A stretch of DNA of 64,000 nucleotides from assembly GCA_026389315.1 (NCBI GenBank), contig JAPLIC010000035.1:17909-81908 (forward strand). Direction: 5' to 3'. Position numbers and translations under genes: made by a program. The notes under the pieces are model-generated. The model searched no databases and was not told the DNA's origin. It saw only the letters and a program-made list of their open reading frames with translations. This stretch comes from Cyanobacteriota bacterium (GTDB lineage: Bacteria > Cyanobacteriota > Cyanobacteriia > PCC-6307 > Cyanobiaceae). Below, piece after piece: positions 8,703 to 18,037 of this stretch (position 1 is its first letter; every line of letters starts with the position of its first letter).

Positions 8703-9056
8703 ATGGCCGCCAACGACGGCAACTCGGTGAGCGAAACCCCCAGCTACCAGGTCCAGGCCAGCCTTGATGGCACCTTCTTCAGCTTTGCCTGCCGCGCCGA
8801 CCAGACCGTGCTGGCTGCGGCCGAGGCGGCAGGGGTGCCGCTGCCCAGCTCCTGCTGCTCGGGGGTCTGCACCACCTGCGCCGCCAAGCTGACCAGCGGC
8901 AGTGTCCACCAGCCCGATGCCATGGGCGTCAAGTCAGAACTGCGGGAGCAGGGCTACGCCTTGCTTTGCGTCAGCTACCCGCTCAGCGACCTGCAGTTGC
9001 TGGCCGGCCAGGAGGATGCCCTCTACGAGGCCCAGTTCGGCCAATACCAAAAGTGA
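8703..9056 (+). CDS. plant-type [2Fe-2S] ferredoxin
   Basis: A 117-residue soluble electron carrier. Cluster ligands are Cys51, Cys56, Cys59 and Cys89 in the plant-type spacing C-x4-C-x2-C-x29-C; SSCCSGVCTTC also contains a non-ligand Cys52. The N-terminal extension of about 14 residues and the C-terminal segment EDALYEAQFGQYQ are longer than in photosynthetic PetF, so it is probably a specialised ferredoxin rather than the main acceptor of photosystem I. Its TGA overlaps the GTG of the next gene, and a DUF3326 gene follows, giving a three-gene coupled operon. Confidence 0.88.
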   Translation: MAANDGNSVSETPSYQVQASLDGTFFSFACRADQTVLAAAEAAGVPLPSSCCSGVCTTCAAKLTSGSVHQPDAMGVKSELREQGYALLCVSYPLSDLQLLAGQEDALYEAQFGQYQK

Positions 9057-9382
9057 GGCTGGAGCCGCTGGCGGTCTGGTTCCAGCCGGCGGCGGGGCCC
9101 CTGTTGCCCCAGCTGCGGCCTTTTTTGCTAGCGGCCGGCCAGGTCCAGGCGGGCGCCTCGGCGCGGCTGCTGCGCTGGGCGATCACCGCCGCCGAACCGG
9201 CCCGGGGCCTGCGGATCGAGGCGGTGCTGGTGGTGGGCGAGCTGGAAGGCGACGGACCTGGGGCAGAGGTGAACCCTGGCTCGGATTTGGGCTTTGGCTC
9301 GATGGCTTGCCGGGACTCGGTCATGACGGCAGGTCCAAACTCTGCTTCGGCAGCCACGCTTCCAACCGTCTGGCGATGCTGA
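9053..9382 (+). CDS. conserved cyanobacterial protein between ferredoxin and DUF3326
   Basis: A 109-residue reading frame starting at a GTG that overlaps the ferredoxin stop (GTGA) and ending seven bases into the DUF3326 gene. It starts VRLEPLAVWFQPAAGPLLPQLRPFL and has a central RLLRWAITAAEPARGLRIEAVLVV. The latter half (GSDLGFGSM) is low in structure. There is no signal peptide or metal motif. I recognise no named domain. The overlaps on both sides argue that it is real and acts with its neighbours. Confidence 0.65.
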   Translation: MRLEPLAVWFQPAAGPLLPQLRPFLLAAGQVQAGASARLLRWAITAAEPARGLRIEAVLVVGELEGDGPGAEVNPGSDLGFGSMACRDSVMTAGPNSASAATLPTVWRC

Positions 9383-10455
9383 CCCCCCCCCTGCCCACCC
9401 TGCTGGTGATCCCCACCGGCGTCGGTTGCGCCGTGGGGGGCTACGCGGGCGATGGCCTGCCGGCGGCCCGCTTGCTGGCGGCGGCCAGCGGCTGCCTGGT
9501 CACCCATCCCAATGTGCTCAATGGCGCCGCCCTCTACTGGAGCGACCGCCGCATTCATTACGTGGAGGGCTGGGCCCTCGATCGCTTCGCCTGCGGCGAG
9601 CTGGCCCTGGCACCGGTGGCGGGCCGGCGGGTGGGGCTGCTGCTCGATGGCGGCATTGAGCCGGAGCTGCGCGCCCGCCAACTGCAGGCGGCCGAGGCCT
9701 GCCGCGCCACCCTGGGCCTGGCGATCGGTCCGGTGCTGGTCACCGATGTGCCCCTGGGGGTGGGCCTGAGCCTGGGGCCCAGCGGCAGCAGCTGGGGCAC
9801 GCTGGAGCGCCCCGATGTGCTGTTGCGGGCTGGCGAAAAACTAGTGGCCGCCGGGGCCACCGCCATCGCCGTGGTGGCCCGCTTCCCCGACGATGCTGGT
9901 AGCGACGCCCTGGCCGCCTACCGCCACGGCGCCGGCGTCGATGCCCTGGCCGGAGCCGAGGCGGTGATCAGCCACCTGCTGGTGCAACACCTGGGCATCC
10001 CCTGCGCCCATGCCCCCGCCCTGGCGCCCCTGCCCCTTGATCCGCAGCTGGATCCGCGGGCGGCGGCGGAGGAACTGGGCCACACCTTTTTGCCCTGCGT
10101 GCTGGTGGGCCTCAGCCGCGCCCCCGATCTGGTGGCCCCCAAAGACCGCCGTGCCTCCTTGGGGGCAGAGGATCTGGGGGCGGTGGTGGCCCCGGCCGGG
10201 GCCCTGGGCGGCGAGGCCGTGCTGGCCAGTGTCGAGCGGGGCGTGCCCTTGATCGCCGTCAGCGGTAATCCCTGTCTGCTGCAAGTGGATGGCGCCGCCC
10301 TGGGGATTCCCGTGCTGCCAGCCAGCAACTACAGCGAGGCCGCTGGCCTGGTGTTGGCCCTCAGGGAGGGCCTTGATCCAGGGGCTCTGACGCGCCCGTT
10401 GGGGATGCTTGCGCCCGAGAGCGCCGGTTTGCCAAGTCCAGCTCCCAGGCAGTAG
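9376..10455 (+). CDS. DUF3326 domain-containing protein
   Basis: A 359-residue protein starting MLTPPLPTLLVIPTGVGCAVGGYAGD, typical of the cyanobacterial/plastid-lineage DUF3326 family. Conserved features include HPNVLNGAALYW near the N-terminus, VVARFPDD in the middle and the glycine-rich VIAVSGNPC-like block (LIAVSGNPCLLQ) near the end. The function of the family is not established. The start overlaps the preceding small gene by seven bases. Coupling with a [2Fe-2S] ferredoxin hints at a redox step, which is inference only. Confidence 0.8.
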   Translation: MLTPPLPTLLVIPTGVGCAVGGYAGDGLPAARLLAAASGCLVTHPNVLNGAALYWSDRRIHYVEGWALDRFACGELALAPVAGRRVGLLLDGGIEPELRARQLQAAEACRATLGLAIGPVLVTDVPLGVGLSLGPSGSSWGTLERPDVLLRAGEKLVAAGATAIAVVARFPDDAGSDALAAYRHGAGVDALAGAEAVISHLLVQHLGIPCAHAPALAPLPLDPQLDPRAAAEELGHTFLPCVLVGLSRAPDLVAPKDRRASLGAEDLGAVVAPAGALGGEAVLASVERGVPLIAVSGNPCLLQVDGAALGIPVLPASNYSEAAGLVLALREGLDPGALTRPLGMLAPESAGLPSPAPRQ

Positions 10456-10707
10456 GACATGACGCGGAGGAGAATCGTCGCTTTACCTTGGGGTGCTATC
10501 GATCCAAGTCAGAGCCAAATCTCTTCGCTTGAGCATTGCACCCACGTAGACCAACGTCCATCATTGATTGCAAATATCCGAGCAGGGCTCCAATCCATCG
10601 CGATGGGCAAGCTGCACGTGATTCATGATCGGGGCAGGCAAGTTCATCTTGGCCTCGGAATCGGCTAGAATCAAGGGAGATACTTTTTTGCAACACGAGT
10701 TGGCCCA
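10456..10707. other. short AT-richer spacer, no gene seen
   Basis: No supported coding sequence. Base composition drops toward AT just before the horizontally acquired-looking gene at 10708; the promoter of that gene must lie here but cannot be fixed by eye. Confidence 0.5.
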
Positions 10708-12597
10708 ATGCAATCTAATCCAGACTTTTGCAATCCCATTCAATATTCAATTGTCAAACAGGATCGCTTCTTGCGCCCTTTCGATGGAATAGAAAAAATT
10801 CAAATCAATTACAGCCAACTGCACCAAGACATGTTTACACTTGCCATGCTAAATGGCAAGACCAAAGGAACCTACTTGGAGATTGGCGCCCATGAACCAA
10901 TCTTTATCAGCAACACATACTTGCTTGAATCAATGTTTGACTGGCGAGGAATTTCAATTGAATTGGATCGAGATATGGTATTGCGCCATAAGGTACTGCG
11001 CTCGAATAGTTGCCTGCTGGGCGATGCGACAACAGCTAATTATGGCGAAATTCTTGAGAACGCTTCCATGCCGTCAGTTATTGATTATCTGAGCATAGAT
11101 ATCGATCCACCCAAAAACAGCCTGCTCGCCTTAAAAAAAATACCCCATGACCGCTATCAATTTAGAGTGATTACCTTTGAGCACGATTATTCAGCCGGAG
11201 GTCACTTAGAGCGCAGGGAAAGCCGTGTTTTGCTCCAGTCACTTGGGTACAGGCTGATCGTGAGTGACGTTTCCTGGGGTAATCGGATTGTTGAAGATTG
11301 GTGGATTCATCCCGATCATGTTGATAGCGATATCAGCGCTGAATTAATTTGCAATGACACCAATCCTCACGAACATGATAAATACATCTATGGGTTATAT
11401 AAGTCGAAATCTTATGCTCTGCCAAGCCAGTCTGCATCGAAGCCACTGCAGACAACACAACCAAGCCTTTGCATCGAGGGCTGGCGCAGCATCAATCATT
11501 CCTACTGCCTTGTCAACCAATGGCAAATCCTCAACCTCTTAGCTCATCCCATCGAACTACGACATCGAGATACAGCCTATTTCCGGCCTGAATGGAAAAG
11601 CGACCAGGACCAAAGCGGCTTTGAACCGGAGAAATACAATCAAATTATTTCGATCCCCCATCCCGAGGAAGGTGATTACTTTGACGTAACCTATCGAATC
11701 AGCTTTCCTTTTAATCTGTCGCCATTCAGGAGTAAAAAGTTATTTGTATTCGGAACTTCTGAAGCAGGTACTGTTGATGGTTTTTTCACTGAAGAATATC
11801 CCGAGGTTGCAAGCTTAGGTGAAAATATCAGAATCATTACCTCATCTCATTGGTCTCGTCAGGGATTCCTTCGATCCGGCTTCCGCGATGAGACCGTAAA
11901 AGTGATCAGCCTTGGCATTGATCCTTTCACCTTCTTCCCAGTAGATGCTGAGTTGCGCACGCTTTATCGGGAACTGTTTGGGATCAAGCCCGATGATTTT
12001 GTTTTGCTTTCAGTAAGCGCCCTAACCGAAAATAAAGGCATTGACGTTCTACTTCGAGCCTTTTTAACCCTGAAACAGACCAAGCCTGAACTCAAACTCA
12101 TTGTCAAAAGACCGGGTAACCTGTACGGCGTTCCGTTTCAATATTACCTCAACAAAATATCCGACCTGCCAGAACTGGCACGCCTTAGCGAGACTCACAT
12201 TAATGACATCATTGAAATTTCAGATAATTTTGACTTTGATGGCATGCGAGCCCTCTACAATGCCTGCGACGCCTGCATATCTCCCTACAAAGCTGAGGGG
12301 TTCAATATGCCGCCACTTGAAGCTGCGGCATGCGGATTGCCTATCCTTGTCACCCAAGGAGGCCCTACGGACGATTATTTTGATCCAAGGATGGGACTAC
12401 AAATCAAGGCTACGCTTATGGAAAGCACGGGGCAAATGTTTCTCGAGCCTGATCTTGACTCACTTATCGATGGCATAGAAAAACTGACGGAATCAAGGGA
12501 GCGATGGGGGGGAGCCATCGCAAGTGAGTATGTACACCAAAATTATAACTGGTCCAAGATCACAGATGATCTACTAAAAGAAATGGGGCTTGAATAA
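10708..12597 (+). CDS. FkbM-type methyltransferase fused to a GT4 glycosyltransferase
   Basis: A 629-residue two-domain protein. Residues about 40-215 look like an FkbM-family SAM methyltransferase (GTYLEIGAHEPIFISNT, WRGISIELD, IDYLSIDID, then RVITFEHD). Residues about 250-629 are a GT-B glycosyltransferase of family GT4: FVLLSVSALTENKGIDVLLRAF in the donor half, then SPYKAEGFNMPPLEAAACGLP with the conserved EGF...E nucleotide-sugar pocket. It would glycosylate and O-methylate a cell-surface polysaccharide or glycan. The gene is clearly AT-richer than its neighbours and stands alone, which suggests horizontal transfer. Confidence 0.8.
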   Translation: MQSNPDFCNPIQYSIVKQDRFLRPFDGIEKIQINYSQLHQDMFTLAMLNGKTKGTYLEIGAHEPIFISNTYLLESMFDWRGISIELDRDMVLRHKVLRSNSCLLGDATTANYGEILENASMPSVIDYLSIDIDPPKNSLLALKKIPHDRYQFRVITFEHDYSAGGHLERRESRVLLQSLGYRLIVSDVSWGNRIVEDWWIHPDHVDSDISAELICNDTNPHEHDKYIYGLYKSKSYALPSQSASKPLQTTQPSLCIEGWRSINHSYCLVNQWQILNLLAHPIELRHRDTAYFRPEWKSDQDQSGFEPEKYNQIISIPHPEEGDYFDVTYRISFPFNLSPFRSKKLFVFGTSEAGTVDGFFTEEYPEVASLGENIRIITSSHWSRQGFLRSGFRDETVKVISLGIDPFTFFPVDAELRTLYRELFGIKPDDFVLLSVSALTENKGIDVLLRAFLTLKQTKPELKLIVKRPGNLYGVPFQYYLNKISDLPELARLSETHINDIIEISDNFDFDGMRALYNACDACISPYKAEGFNMPPLEAAACGLPILVTQGGPTDDYFDPRMGLQIKATLMESTGQMFLEPDLDSLIDGIEKLTESRERWGGAIASEYVHQNYNWSKITDDLLKEMGLE

Positions 12598-12891
12598 TTA
12601 TTTCAAGATAGGTCATTTTTCCAATCACTCAAACTGGTACTCAGCCAATTTTCCAGCTCCCCCCTTCCCAAGAACGATAGACCCAACACAAACACAAACA
12701 CAAACACAAACACAAACACAAACATAGCCAGTCCCAGCCCGGGGGCCGTCCATCAGATTCCCGTGGGCACCGCCGTTACGGCCTACTGCAAATCCCTGCC
12801 TCATAGGCGAATGGTTTCAGCAAGCGCTAGGTCCAGGAAGCCCAAACCGCCTGGTATCCGCCACCCAAGCACTATCCCCAGCCCCCAGGCT
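12598..12891. other. intergenic region with a hexanucleotide repeat
   Basis: No gene supported. The most visible structure is the ACACAA tandem tract at 12686-12724; no clear terminator was found for the genes that converge here. Confidence 0.5.
12686..12724 (+). repeat. (ACACAA)n microsatellite, about 6.5 copies
   Basis: A perfect hexanucleotide tandem tract of 39 bases between convergent genes. Such tracts vary in length by slippage. It is non-coding here. Confidence 0.92.
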
Positions 12892-14457
12892 TCAGCGGCC
12901 TAAGGGCTCGATGTCATTGAGCTGCCAGGTTTTGCTGAAGTAGGGCTCGGTGGGGCCATAAAAGCGGAAGTAGCTGAACCAGCCCTGGCCCGGGTTGGTC
13001 TGGATCCAGTTGGCGGCTCCGGCCGGCCGCACCGGGCCGAAAACCACATCCACCGAACCGTCGGCGTTGCGCACCAGTCCCGTTTGCCGCGAGCTCAGGT
13101 CGGCGGCACCCTGGGCGGTGATCAGGGGACCGCGGCTGACGTTGTCGTAGAGGGTGATGGACCAGAACTGCTTCACCGGCGGCTCGGCAGGCACCCGCAT
13201 GCGATAGCTGCGGCCGCCATCGAGCCAGTGGCCCTGGCTGTCTTTCGAGGCTTCCAGATAGGCCTGGCCGAAGCCAACGATGCGGCCCTGCATCCCCACC
13301 GACATGCCAATGGCCTCATAGAACCAGGAGCTGCGCTCATCCAATTGGACCCGTTTGCGGTCGGGGCTTTCCTGATCCAGCTCGAAGCGCTGGGCATAGT
13401 CCCAGTGTTTGCCGGGGTAAACCGTGACTCCGGGGGTGCGTTTGTCGAAGGCCAGCGTGCGGGCCATCAGTTCGCCCACCTGGGCGGCGTCCGCCAGGAT
13501 GCGGCTCTGGCGGGCATCGGGTTTGAAAGGCTCTCCGGGCACCAGGCCCAGGGGCGCCAGCATGGCGAACATCATGCGGTCCCTGGGGGCCACGGGCTCG
13601 TTGGCGTACAGCTCGCTCAGCATGCGCCAGTAATCCAGGTTGGCGGGCTGGGCTGATTGCCAGGGGCGCCCCCCCACGGACCGATAGGTCGTGGCGGGGG
13701 GATTGGCCCGCTGGTTCCAGCCGTAAACGCGGTGCTGACGCACGGTGGCCTCGGCCGCTGCCTTGTCCGGCGACAGGCCCCTGGTGCCGAACCAGACCTG
13801 GTTGCTGGGGGAGCGCACGATCCGGTAGCCGGGGGCCTCCACGGCGGGGCTGCCGGGGGGCAGAACCAAATACTTGCCCCCCAAGCCCTTGTCCGGACCC
13901 GTCTGGCCCATGTCGGTGATCGGTTGCTGCCAGAGGTCCATCACGCCGCCGGCGGTCAAGCCAGCGGGAACTTCAATCACCAGGGGCCCCTGGCTGGCCA
14001 GGTCCCAGAAACTGAAGGCGTAGAGGGTGGTGATGTTGGGGGTCAACATGCCCGCCTTGTCCTTGAGGTTTTGATAGAGCAACACCTCGCCGTTGGCGGT
14101 TCCCAAGCTGCGGCGCTGGGCGTCGTAGAGGGCCTTGAAGCCAATGGCCGGCAGGGCCCAGAGATAGGCCTGGGTGGCCCGCTGGAAATCGAGCTCGTCG
14201 TAGAGCTTGGCTGCGGTGGCTTCTGACGGGTAGCCGTTCTCCAGCGTCAAGGGGCCAAGGCGCGTGTTCACGGTGCTGAGGCCGCCCCGATTTGGGGCCA
14301 CGGGGGTGGATTCAGCGGCTTGGGCTCTGCCGACTCCGGCCCATCCGCCGGTCCCCACGGCGGTGGCGATGGCCAAGGCCAGGCAGAGGCTCTTGGGGCG
14401 CGGACGGGGGGACGACAGGTTCACGGGCGGGAGAGGCAGTAAGCGAAATCGCAACAA
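12892..14457 (-). CDS. exported DUF1254/DUF1214 domain protein
   Basis: A 521-residue protein. The N-terminus has a basic stretch followed by LALAIATAVGTGGWAG and an AQA-type cleavage region near residue 47, so it is likely exported to the periplasm. The DUF1254 part has YLWALPAIGFKALYD, NITTLYAFSFWDLASQGP and the PAG/DLWQQP region. The C-terminal DUF1214 part has QFWSITLYDNVSRGPL and a final GWFSYFRFYGPTEPYF. The biochemical role of the family is not known. A barrel-like outer-membrane protein gene lies upstream on the same strand about 90 bases away. Confidence 0.85.
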   Translation of the reverse strand: MLRFRLLPLPPVNLSSPRPRPKSLCLALAIATAVGTGGWAGVGRAQAAESTPVAPNRGGLSTVNTRLGPLTLENGYPSEATAAKLYDELDFQRATQAYLWALPAIGFKALYDAQRRSLGTANGEVLLYQNLKDKAGMLTPNITTLYAFSFWDLASQGPLVIEVPAGLTAGGVMDLWQQPITDMGQTGPDKGLGGKYLVLPPGSPAVEAPGYRIVRSPSNQVWFGTRGLSPDKAAAEATVRQHRVYGWNQRANPPATTYRSVGGRPWQSAQPANLDYWRMLSELYANEPVAPRDRMMFAMLAPLGLVPGEPFKPDARQSRILADAAQVGELMARTLAFDKRTPGVTVYPGKHWDYAQRFELDQESPDRKRVQLDERSSWFYEAIGMSVGMQGRIVGFGQAYLEASKDSQGHWLDGGRSYRMRVPAEPPVKQFWSITLYDNVSRGPLITAQGAADLSSRQTGLVRNADGSVDVVFGPVRPAGAANWIQTNPGQGWFSYFRFYGPTEPYFSKTWQLNDIEPLGR

Positions 14458-14544
14458 TTTTGCCTAAGCCCAAAGTCCGGCAGCGAAATGGTGCGCCCCA
14501 GGCCAGTTTGGTCCCCAAGTTCTGCGTGCAGCGCCAGGTCATCG

Positions 14545-15549
14545 TCAGGATTTTTTGGGCAATAAAAGCGTGAACACGACCCGTCCAGCCCAGCCGTGGG
14601 GCCCCTGCTCCGGTCCCTCGGCCCAATAGCGCACCCCAGCGCCCACGCTGACCAGTTGATCCCCCAGCTTGAGGATCTTTGTGATGACAAAATTAATCGG
14701 TACGGCCAACTGCTCGTTCTGCCAGTCGTAGCTGGTTTCGGTCTGCAGGGTGGCGGTCCAGGCCGTGGGGGTGGTGTAGCTGATGAACGGCTGCACAAAA
14801 CTGTTGTTGACGTCGGCGAGACGGCCCCGGTTCTGCACCGACCACAGGTGGTTGGCCAGCACACCGACGGTCCAGCGCCCGCTCTGTTTGAGCACCACTC
14901 CGGTGGGGCCGAGCGCCCATTGATTGGCGGTGGTGAAGGTGTTGGTGCCGGTGGGCAGCAGGGCCACCGGACCGAGCCCCCAGATCAGGCCCCATGGGCC
15001 GGGGCGGCTGGGGGAAAGAAACAGACTCTGCACGGTGTCGCCAAAGTCAACCCCGTTGTCAAAACGGCCCTGATTGATCGTGCTGTTGGCATCGCTCTGA
15101 TGGATCACCGGCAGGATCGTGCGGGAGATCAGATTCCAATCTTTGCTGAGGTTGATCGGCACCACCGGCTGGATGTTCAGCGTCAGGCGATTGATGTCTT
15201 CCCTGGCGCCGATGCGATCGTCCCAGTTCCATTGAAAAGGAATGCTGACTAAGGCCGCCACTGGATTGGCCAGCTGTTGGGCCAATGATGCTTCTGCTTG
15301 ATCGAGGGCCTGCGTGGCTTCTTGCTGCTCAGGGCTGGGTTGCTCAGCGATGGGCTGTTCGGCCAGGGTGATCGGTGCCAGGGCGGTCCCCCGGTCGGCG
15401 GGGGGCTCGGCCGCGAGGCCGGCCATGGCGAGCCCCCCCCCTAGGGCGTAGGCCGAGATGGCGCCCAAAAGGGGAAGGCGCAACCAAGAAAAGGGCTCGC
15501 CAGGGGCCCCCAGAACACCGAAAGAGAAGCTGCTGGCTTGGTCAGCCAT
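14545..15549 (-). CDS. outer-membrane beta-barrel-like protein (neuromedin U/transporter-annotated family)
   Basis: About 334 residues from the second Met (MADQASSF); an ATG 12 codons earlier is also possible. A hydrophobic segment around LPLLGAISAYALGGGLAMAG resembles an export signal and is followed by a Gln/Glu-rich linker. The rest alternates polar and aromatic residues (LTLNIQPVVPINLS, NLISRTILPVIHQSD, VGAGVRYWAEGPEQG), as in outer-membrane barrels that databases often label neuromedin U. Its substrate is unknown. It sits upstream of the DUF1254 gene on the same strand and may be co-transcribed. Confidence 0.65.
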   Translation of the reverse strand: MADQASSFSFGVLGAPGEPFSWLRLPLLGAISAYALGGGLAMAGLAAEPPADRGTALAPITLAEQPIAEQPSPEQQEATQALDQAEASLAQQLANPVAALVSIPFQWNWDDRIGAREDINRLTLNIQPVVPINLSKDWNLISRTILPVIHQSDANSTINQGRFDNGVDFGDTVQSLFLSPSRPGPWGLIWGLGPVALLPTGTNTFTTANQWALGPTGVVLKQSGRWTVGVLANHLWSVQNRGRLADVNNSFVQPFISYTTPTAWTATLQTETSYDWQNEQLAVPINFVITKILKLGDQLVSVGAGVRYWAEGPEQGPHGWAGRVVFTLLLPKKS

Positions 15550-15620
15550 GGGGTTGAGATTGCTGGCGGATGAAAATTCCCCCAAACCATAGCCTGGGGA
15601 AGCCCATCATGCCGCTTCAA

Positions 15621-16064
15621 TCAACCCTTGGGAATCCGAATCTTCTGACCGGGATAAATGAGGTCAGGATTCTCAATGACTTCCCGGTTGGCGGCGAAGA
15701 TTTCGTTGTAACGGGATCCATTGCCTAATTCCCGTTCGGCAATTCCCCAGAGGGTGTCACCTTCTTTCACCAGCACGAAGCTGGAATCTCCAGGGGCCCC
15801 AAGACCAGCGGCCTCGACTTTGGCGACGCCCTCCACATTGCCCGCTATCAACACAGCCTTTTCAAAGGCCGCGGCATCATTGGCCGTGCCGCTGATCGTG
15901 GCGGTGTCGCCGTCAAAAACCACATCGAGATCGCTGATGCCAGGATTATTGGCATCGATGTGTTTCTGGAGTTTTTGGGCAATGGTGATCGAATCTTCAC
16001 CACGGTTGAAGATTTTTTTGCCGACATTGGCGGCGAAATCAAACAGGGGAACTCCCATCGTCAA
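15621..16064 (-). CDS. BON + LysM protein, Kbp/YgaU-like
   Basis: A 147-residue protein with a BON domain (about residues 20-88, ITIAQKLQKHI to VEGVAKVEAAG) followed by a C-terminal LysM domain (about 96-145, VLVKEGDTLWGIAERELGN to IYPGQKIRIPKG). Architecture and length match Escherichia coli Kbp/YgaU (149 residues), a cytoplasmic potassium-binding protein. There is no signal peptide, which agrees with that role rather than peptidoglycan binding. It is a single gene on the minus strand between menG and the outer-membrane-like gene. Confidence 0.85.
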   Translation of the reverse strand: MTMGVPLFDFAANVGKKIFNRGEDSITIAQKLQKHIDANNPGISDLDVVFDGDTATISGTANDAAAFEKAVLIAGNVEGVAKVEAAGLGAPGDSSFVLVKEGDTLWGIAERELGNGSRYNEIFAANREVIENPDLIYPGQKIRIPKG

Positions 16065-16138
16065 GATTGGCTGGCCTCCCTACAAAAGCATCCCCCCAGG
16101 GGCCATCGCCAGGCGCCAGTGATCGCGAATACCGGCGC

Positions 16139-16855
16139 TCAAGCCACCAGGGTCAGGAACCCCATCAGCCCTGCCGCCAGGGGCCTGTAGCCCACTGCGG
16201 CGAAGCCTGCCTGTCGAGCCAGTTCCATCTGCTGCTGGGCGGTGGGAAAGCGGGCCAGGCTGGTTTCCAAATAGGCGTACTGCTCTTTGAGGTCCACCAG
16301 GCTGGCCACCGGCACGACAACACGGTTGAGATAAAAGTGTTGGAATTGGGCAGCCCCTAGCTGGAAGAGCCCGCCATCCGGGTCGGGGCGGTTGAAATCG
16401 AGCACGGCGGCCCGCCCGCCAGGGCGCAACACCCGACGCAACTCCGCCAACCCCCGGGCCGGATCCACCAGGTTGCGCAGGCCATAGGCCATCAGGGCCC
16501 CGTCGGCCCAACCGGCGGCCAGGCCCGTTGCCAGGGCATCCCCTTGTTCGAATCGCAGCGGCAACCAGGGTTCTCGGGCCGCCCTCTGGCGGGCCCGTTG
16601 CAGCGGTGCCGCCGCCGCGTCCAGGCCCAGCACCTGGCCGCCGGGGCGCACCTTTTGGGCCAGGACCAGGGCCCCATCGCCGGTGCCACAGCAAAGGTCC
16701 AAAAACTTTTGCCCGGGGCGAGGATCCAGCCAGGCCACGGCCTGGCGTTTCCAGAGGCGGTGGCCCCCCAGGCTCAGCAGGTCATTGAGACGGTCGTAGC
16801 GGGGCGCAACGGTCTCAAACAGCTCGCGGACCGCCTCTTGATCACCGGGGATCAT
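16139..16855 (-). CDS. menG: demethylphylloquinone/demethylmenaquinone methyltransferase
   Basis: A 238-residue class I SAM methyltransferase of the UbiE/MenG family. It starts VRELFETVAPRYDRLNDLLS, the family signature near residue 9, then FLDLCCGTGDGAL (SAM site, about 50-62), ALMAYGLRNLVDP and VLRPGGRAAVLDF. In cyanobacteria the enzyme performs the last methylation in phylloquinone synthesis for photosystem I. Its start overlaps by 14 bases the end of a small membrane protein gene that itself overlaps hisF, so the three may form one transcript. The symbol ubiE is used in some annotations. Confidence 0.92.
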   Translation of the reverse strand: MIPGDQEAVRELFETVAPRYDRLNDLLSLGGHRLWKRQAVAWLDPRPGQKFLDLCCGTGDGALVLAQKVRPGGQVLGLDAAAAPLQRARQRAAREPWLPLRFEQGDALATGLAAGWADGALMAYGLRNLVDPARGLAELRRVLRPGGRAAVLDFNRPDPDGGLFQLGAAQFQHFYLNRVVVPVASLVDLKEQYAYLETSLARFPTAQQQMELARQAGFAAVGYRPLAAGLMGFLTLVA

Positions 16856-17198
16856 CTTGAACTTGCGCTACCAGGGGCAGCACGATCGCATCCAGACTCC
16901 CCCAGGCCTCCTGTTCGCCGGGGAGGCGGTGCAGGACAGTGCTGGGCAGCGGGTCGGGACTGGTGAGGGTGAGCACCATCACGGTGGCCAGGCCCACAGC
17001 CGCCGAACACACCATGCAACCGGCCAACATCAGCGAAAATTCCTGCCGATCGGTGGCGGCCTGCATCAGTTGCAGGGCCCAGGCCACCAACGCCACCACA
17101 GCCACTACCAATACCACCGCCAGGATGATCAGCAATGGTGCTTGGAGAGGCGTCGGTGGGACCACAGCAGATAATCCCAAGTAATTTACTTTTCTCAT
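16842..17198 (-). CDS. small membrane protein between hisF and menG
   Basis: A 118-residue protein with two hydrophobic stretches (LLIILAVVLVVAVVALVAWAL and a second around MLAGCMVCSAAVGLATVMVL). The ATG at 17198 shares a base with the hisF stop (TAATG), giving coupled translation, and the 3' end overlaps menG by 14 bases. I recognise the pattern as a conserved cyanobacterial membrane protein but no named family. Function unknown. Confidence 0.7.
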   Translation of the reverse strand: MRKVNYLGLSAVVPPTPLQAPLLIILAVVLVVAVVALVAWALQLMQAATDRQEFSLMLAGCMVCSAAVGLATVMVLTLTSPDPLPSTVLHRLPGEQEAWGSLDAIVLPLVAQVQDDPR

Positions 17199-18037
17199 TA
17201 TAACGTCGGCCCCAGGGCGGCTGTGAAGGGCGCCGCATCGGACTCCAGGGGGCGAATCGCCAGGCCACGAGCGAGCAGATCTTCCTTGATCTCGGCCACC
17301 GTCAAGACGCCGTCGTGCAGGAGGGAAGCCAGCAGGGCGGCAGCGGCTCCGCCGCGATCGAGGGCCGCGGCGATGTGGTCGATGCAACCGGCTCCGCCGG
17401 AGGCGATCACCGGCACCGGCACCGCTTCCACCACCGCGCCGGTCAAGTCCAGGTCATAGCCGGCCTGGGTGCCGTCCCCGTCCATGGAGGTCAGCAGGAT
17501 TTCGCCAGCCCCCAGGGCCACCACCTGGCGGGCCCAGGCCACGGCATCCAATCCGGTGTTCTCACGGCCGCCTTTGACATACACATCCCATCCCGGTGCG
17601 GCGCCGGCAGCCCGTTCGGCGGCGGTACGGCGCCGGGCATCGATGGCCACCACGATGCACTGACAGCCGAACCGCCCAGCCCCCTGGCCCACGAGCTGGG
17701 GATCCCGCACGGCGGCCGAGTTGAGACTCACCTTGTCGGCCCCGGCCCGGAGCAGGGCGGTGATGCCATCAACGCTGCTGATGCCACCACCGACCGTGAA
17801 AGGAATCGTGACGGCATCGGCGGTGCGCCGCACCAGGTCCACCAAAGTGTCCCTGCCCTGGTGGCTGGCGGCGATGTCGAGAAACACCAGCTCATCGGCC
17901 CCGGCCGCCGAATAGCGACAGGCCAGTTCCACCGGATCGCCGGCATCGCGCAGGCCGACAAAATTGACGCCCTTGACGACCCGACCCTCCGCCACGTCCA
18001 GACAGGGAATGATGCGTTTGGCCACCATCGGCGCCAA
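17198..18037 (-). CDS. hisF: imidazole glycerol phosphate synthase cyclase subunit
   Basis: A 279-residue (beta/alpha)8 barrel that, with the glutaminase HisH, converts PRFAR and ammonia into IGP and AICAR in histidine synthesis. It starts [20 protein letters not shown], with the catalytic Asp at residue 14. FTVGGGISS (about 80-88) and [15 protein letters not shown] (second catalytic Asp and phosphate loop) are also present, as is the late phosphate-binding VIASGGAG. It is about 20 residues longer than usual, mainly at the C-terminus ([14 protein letters not shown]). It precedes the small membrane protein and menG. Confidence 0.95.
   Translation of the reverse strand: MAPMVAKRIIPCLDVAEGRVVKGVNFVGLRDAGDPVELACRYSAAGADELVFLDIAASHQGRDTLVDLVRRTADAVTIPFTVGGGISSVDGITALLRAGADKVSLNSAAVRDPQLVGQGAGRFGCQCIVVAIDARRRTAAERAAGAAPGWDVYVKGGRENTGLDAVAWARQVVALGAGEILLTSMDGDGTQAGYDLDLTGAVVEAVPVPVIASGGAGCIDHIAAALDRGGAAAALLASLLHDGVLTVAEIKEDLLARGLAIRPLESDAAPFTAALGPTL

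Noticed and set aside
12686..12724. ACACAA tract as a possible coding repeat or CRISPR
   Set aside because: A simple contiguous microsatellite between convergent genes, not in any supported frame.
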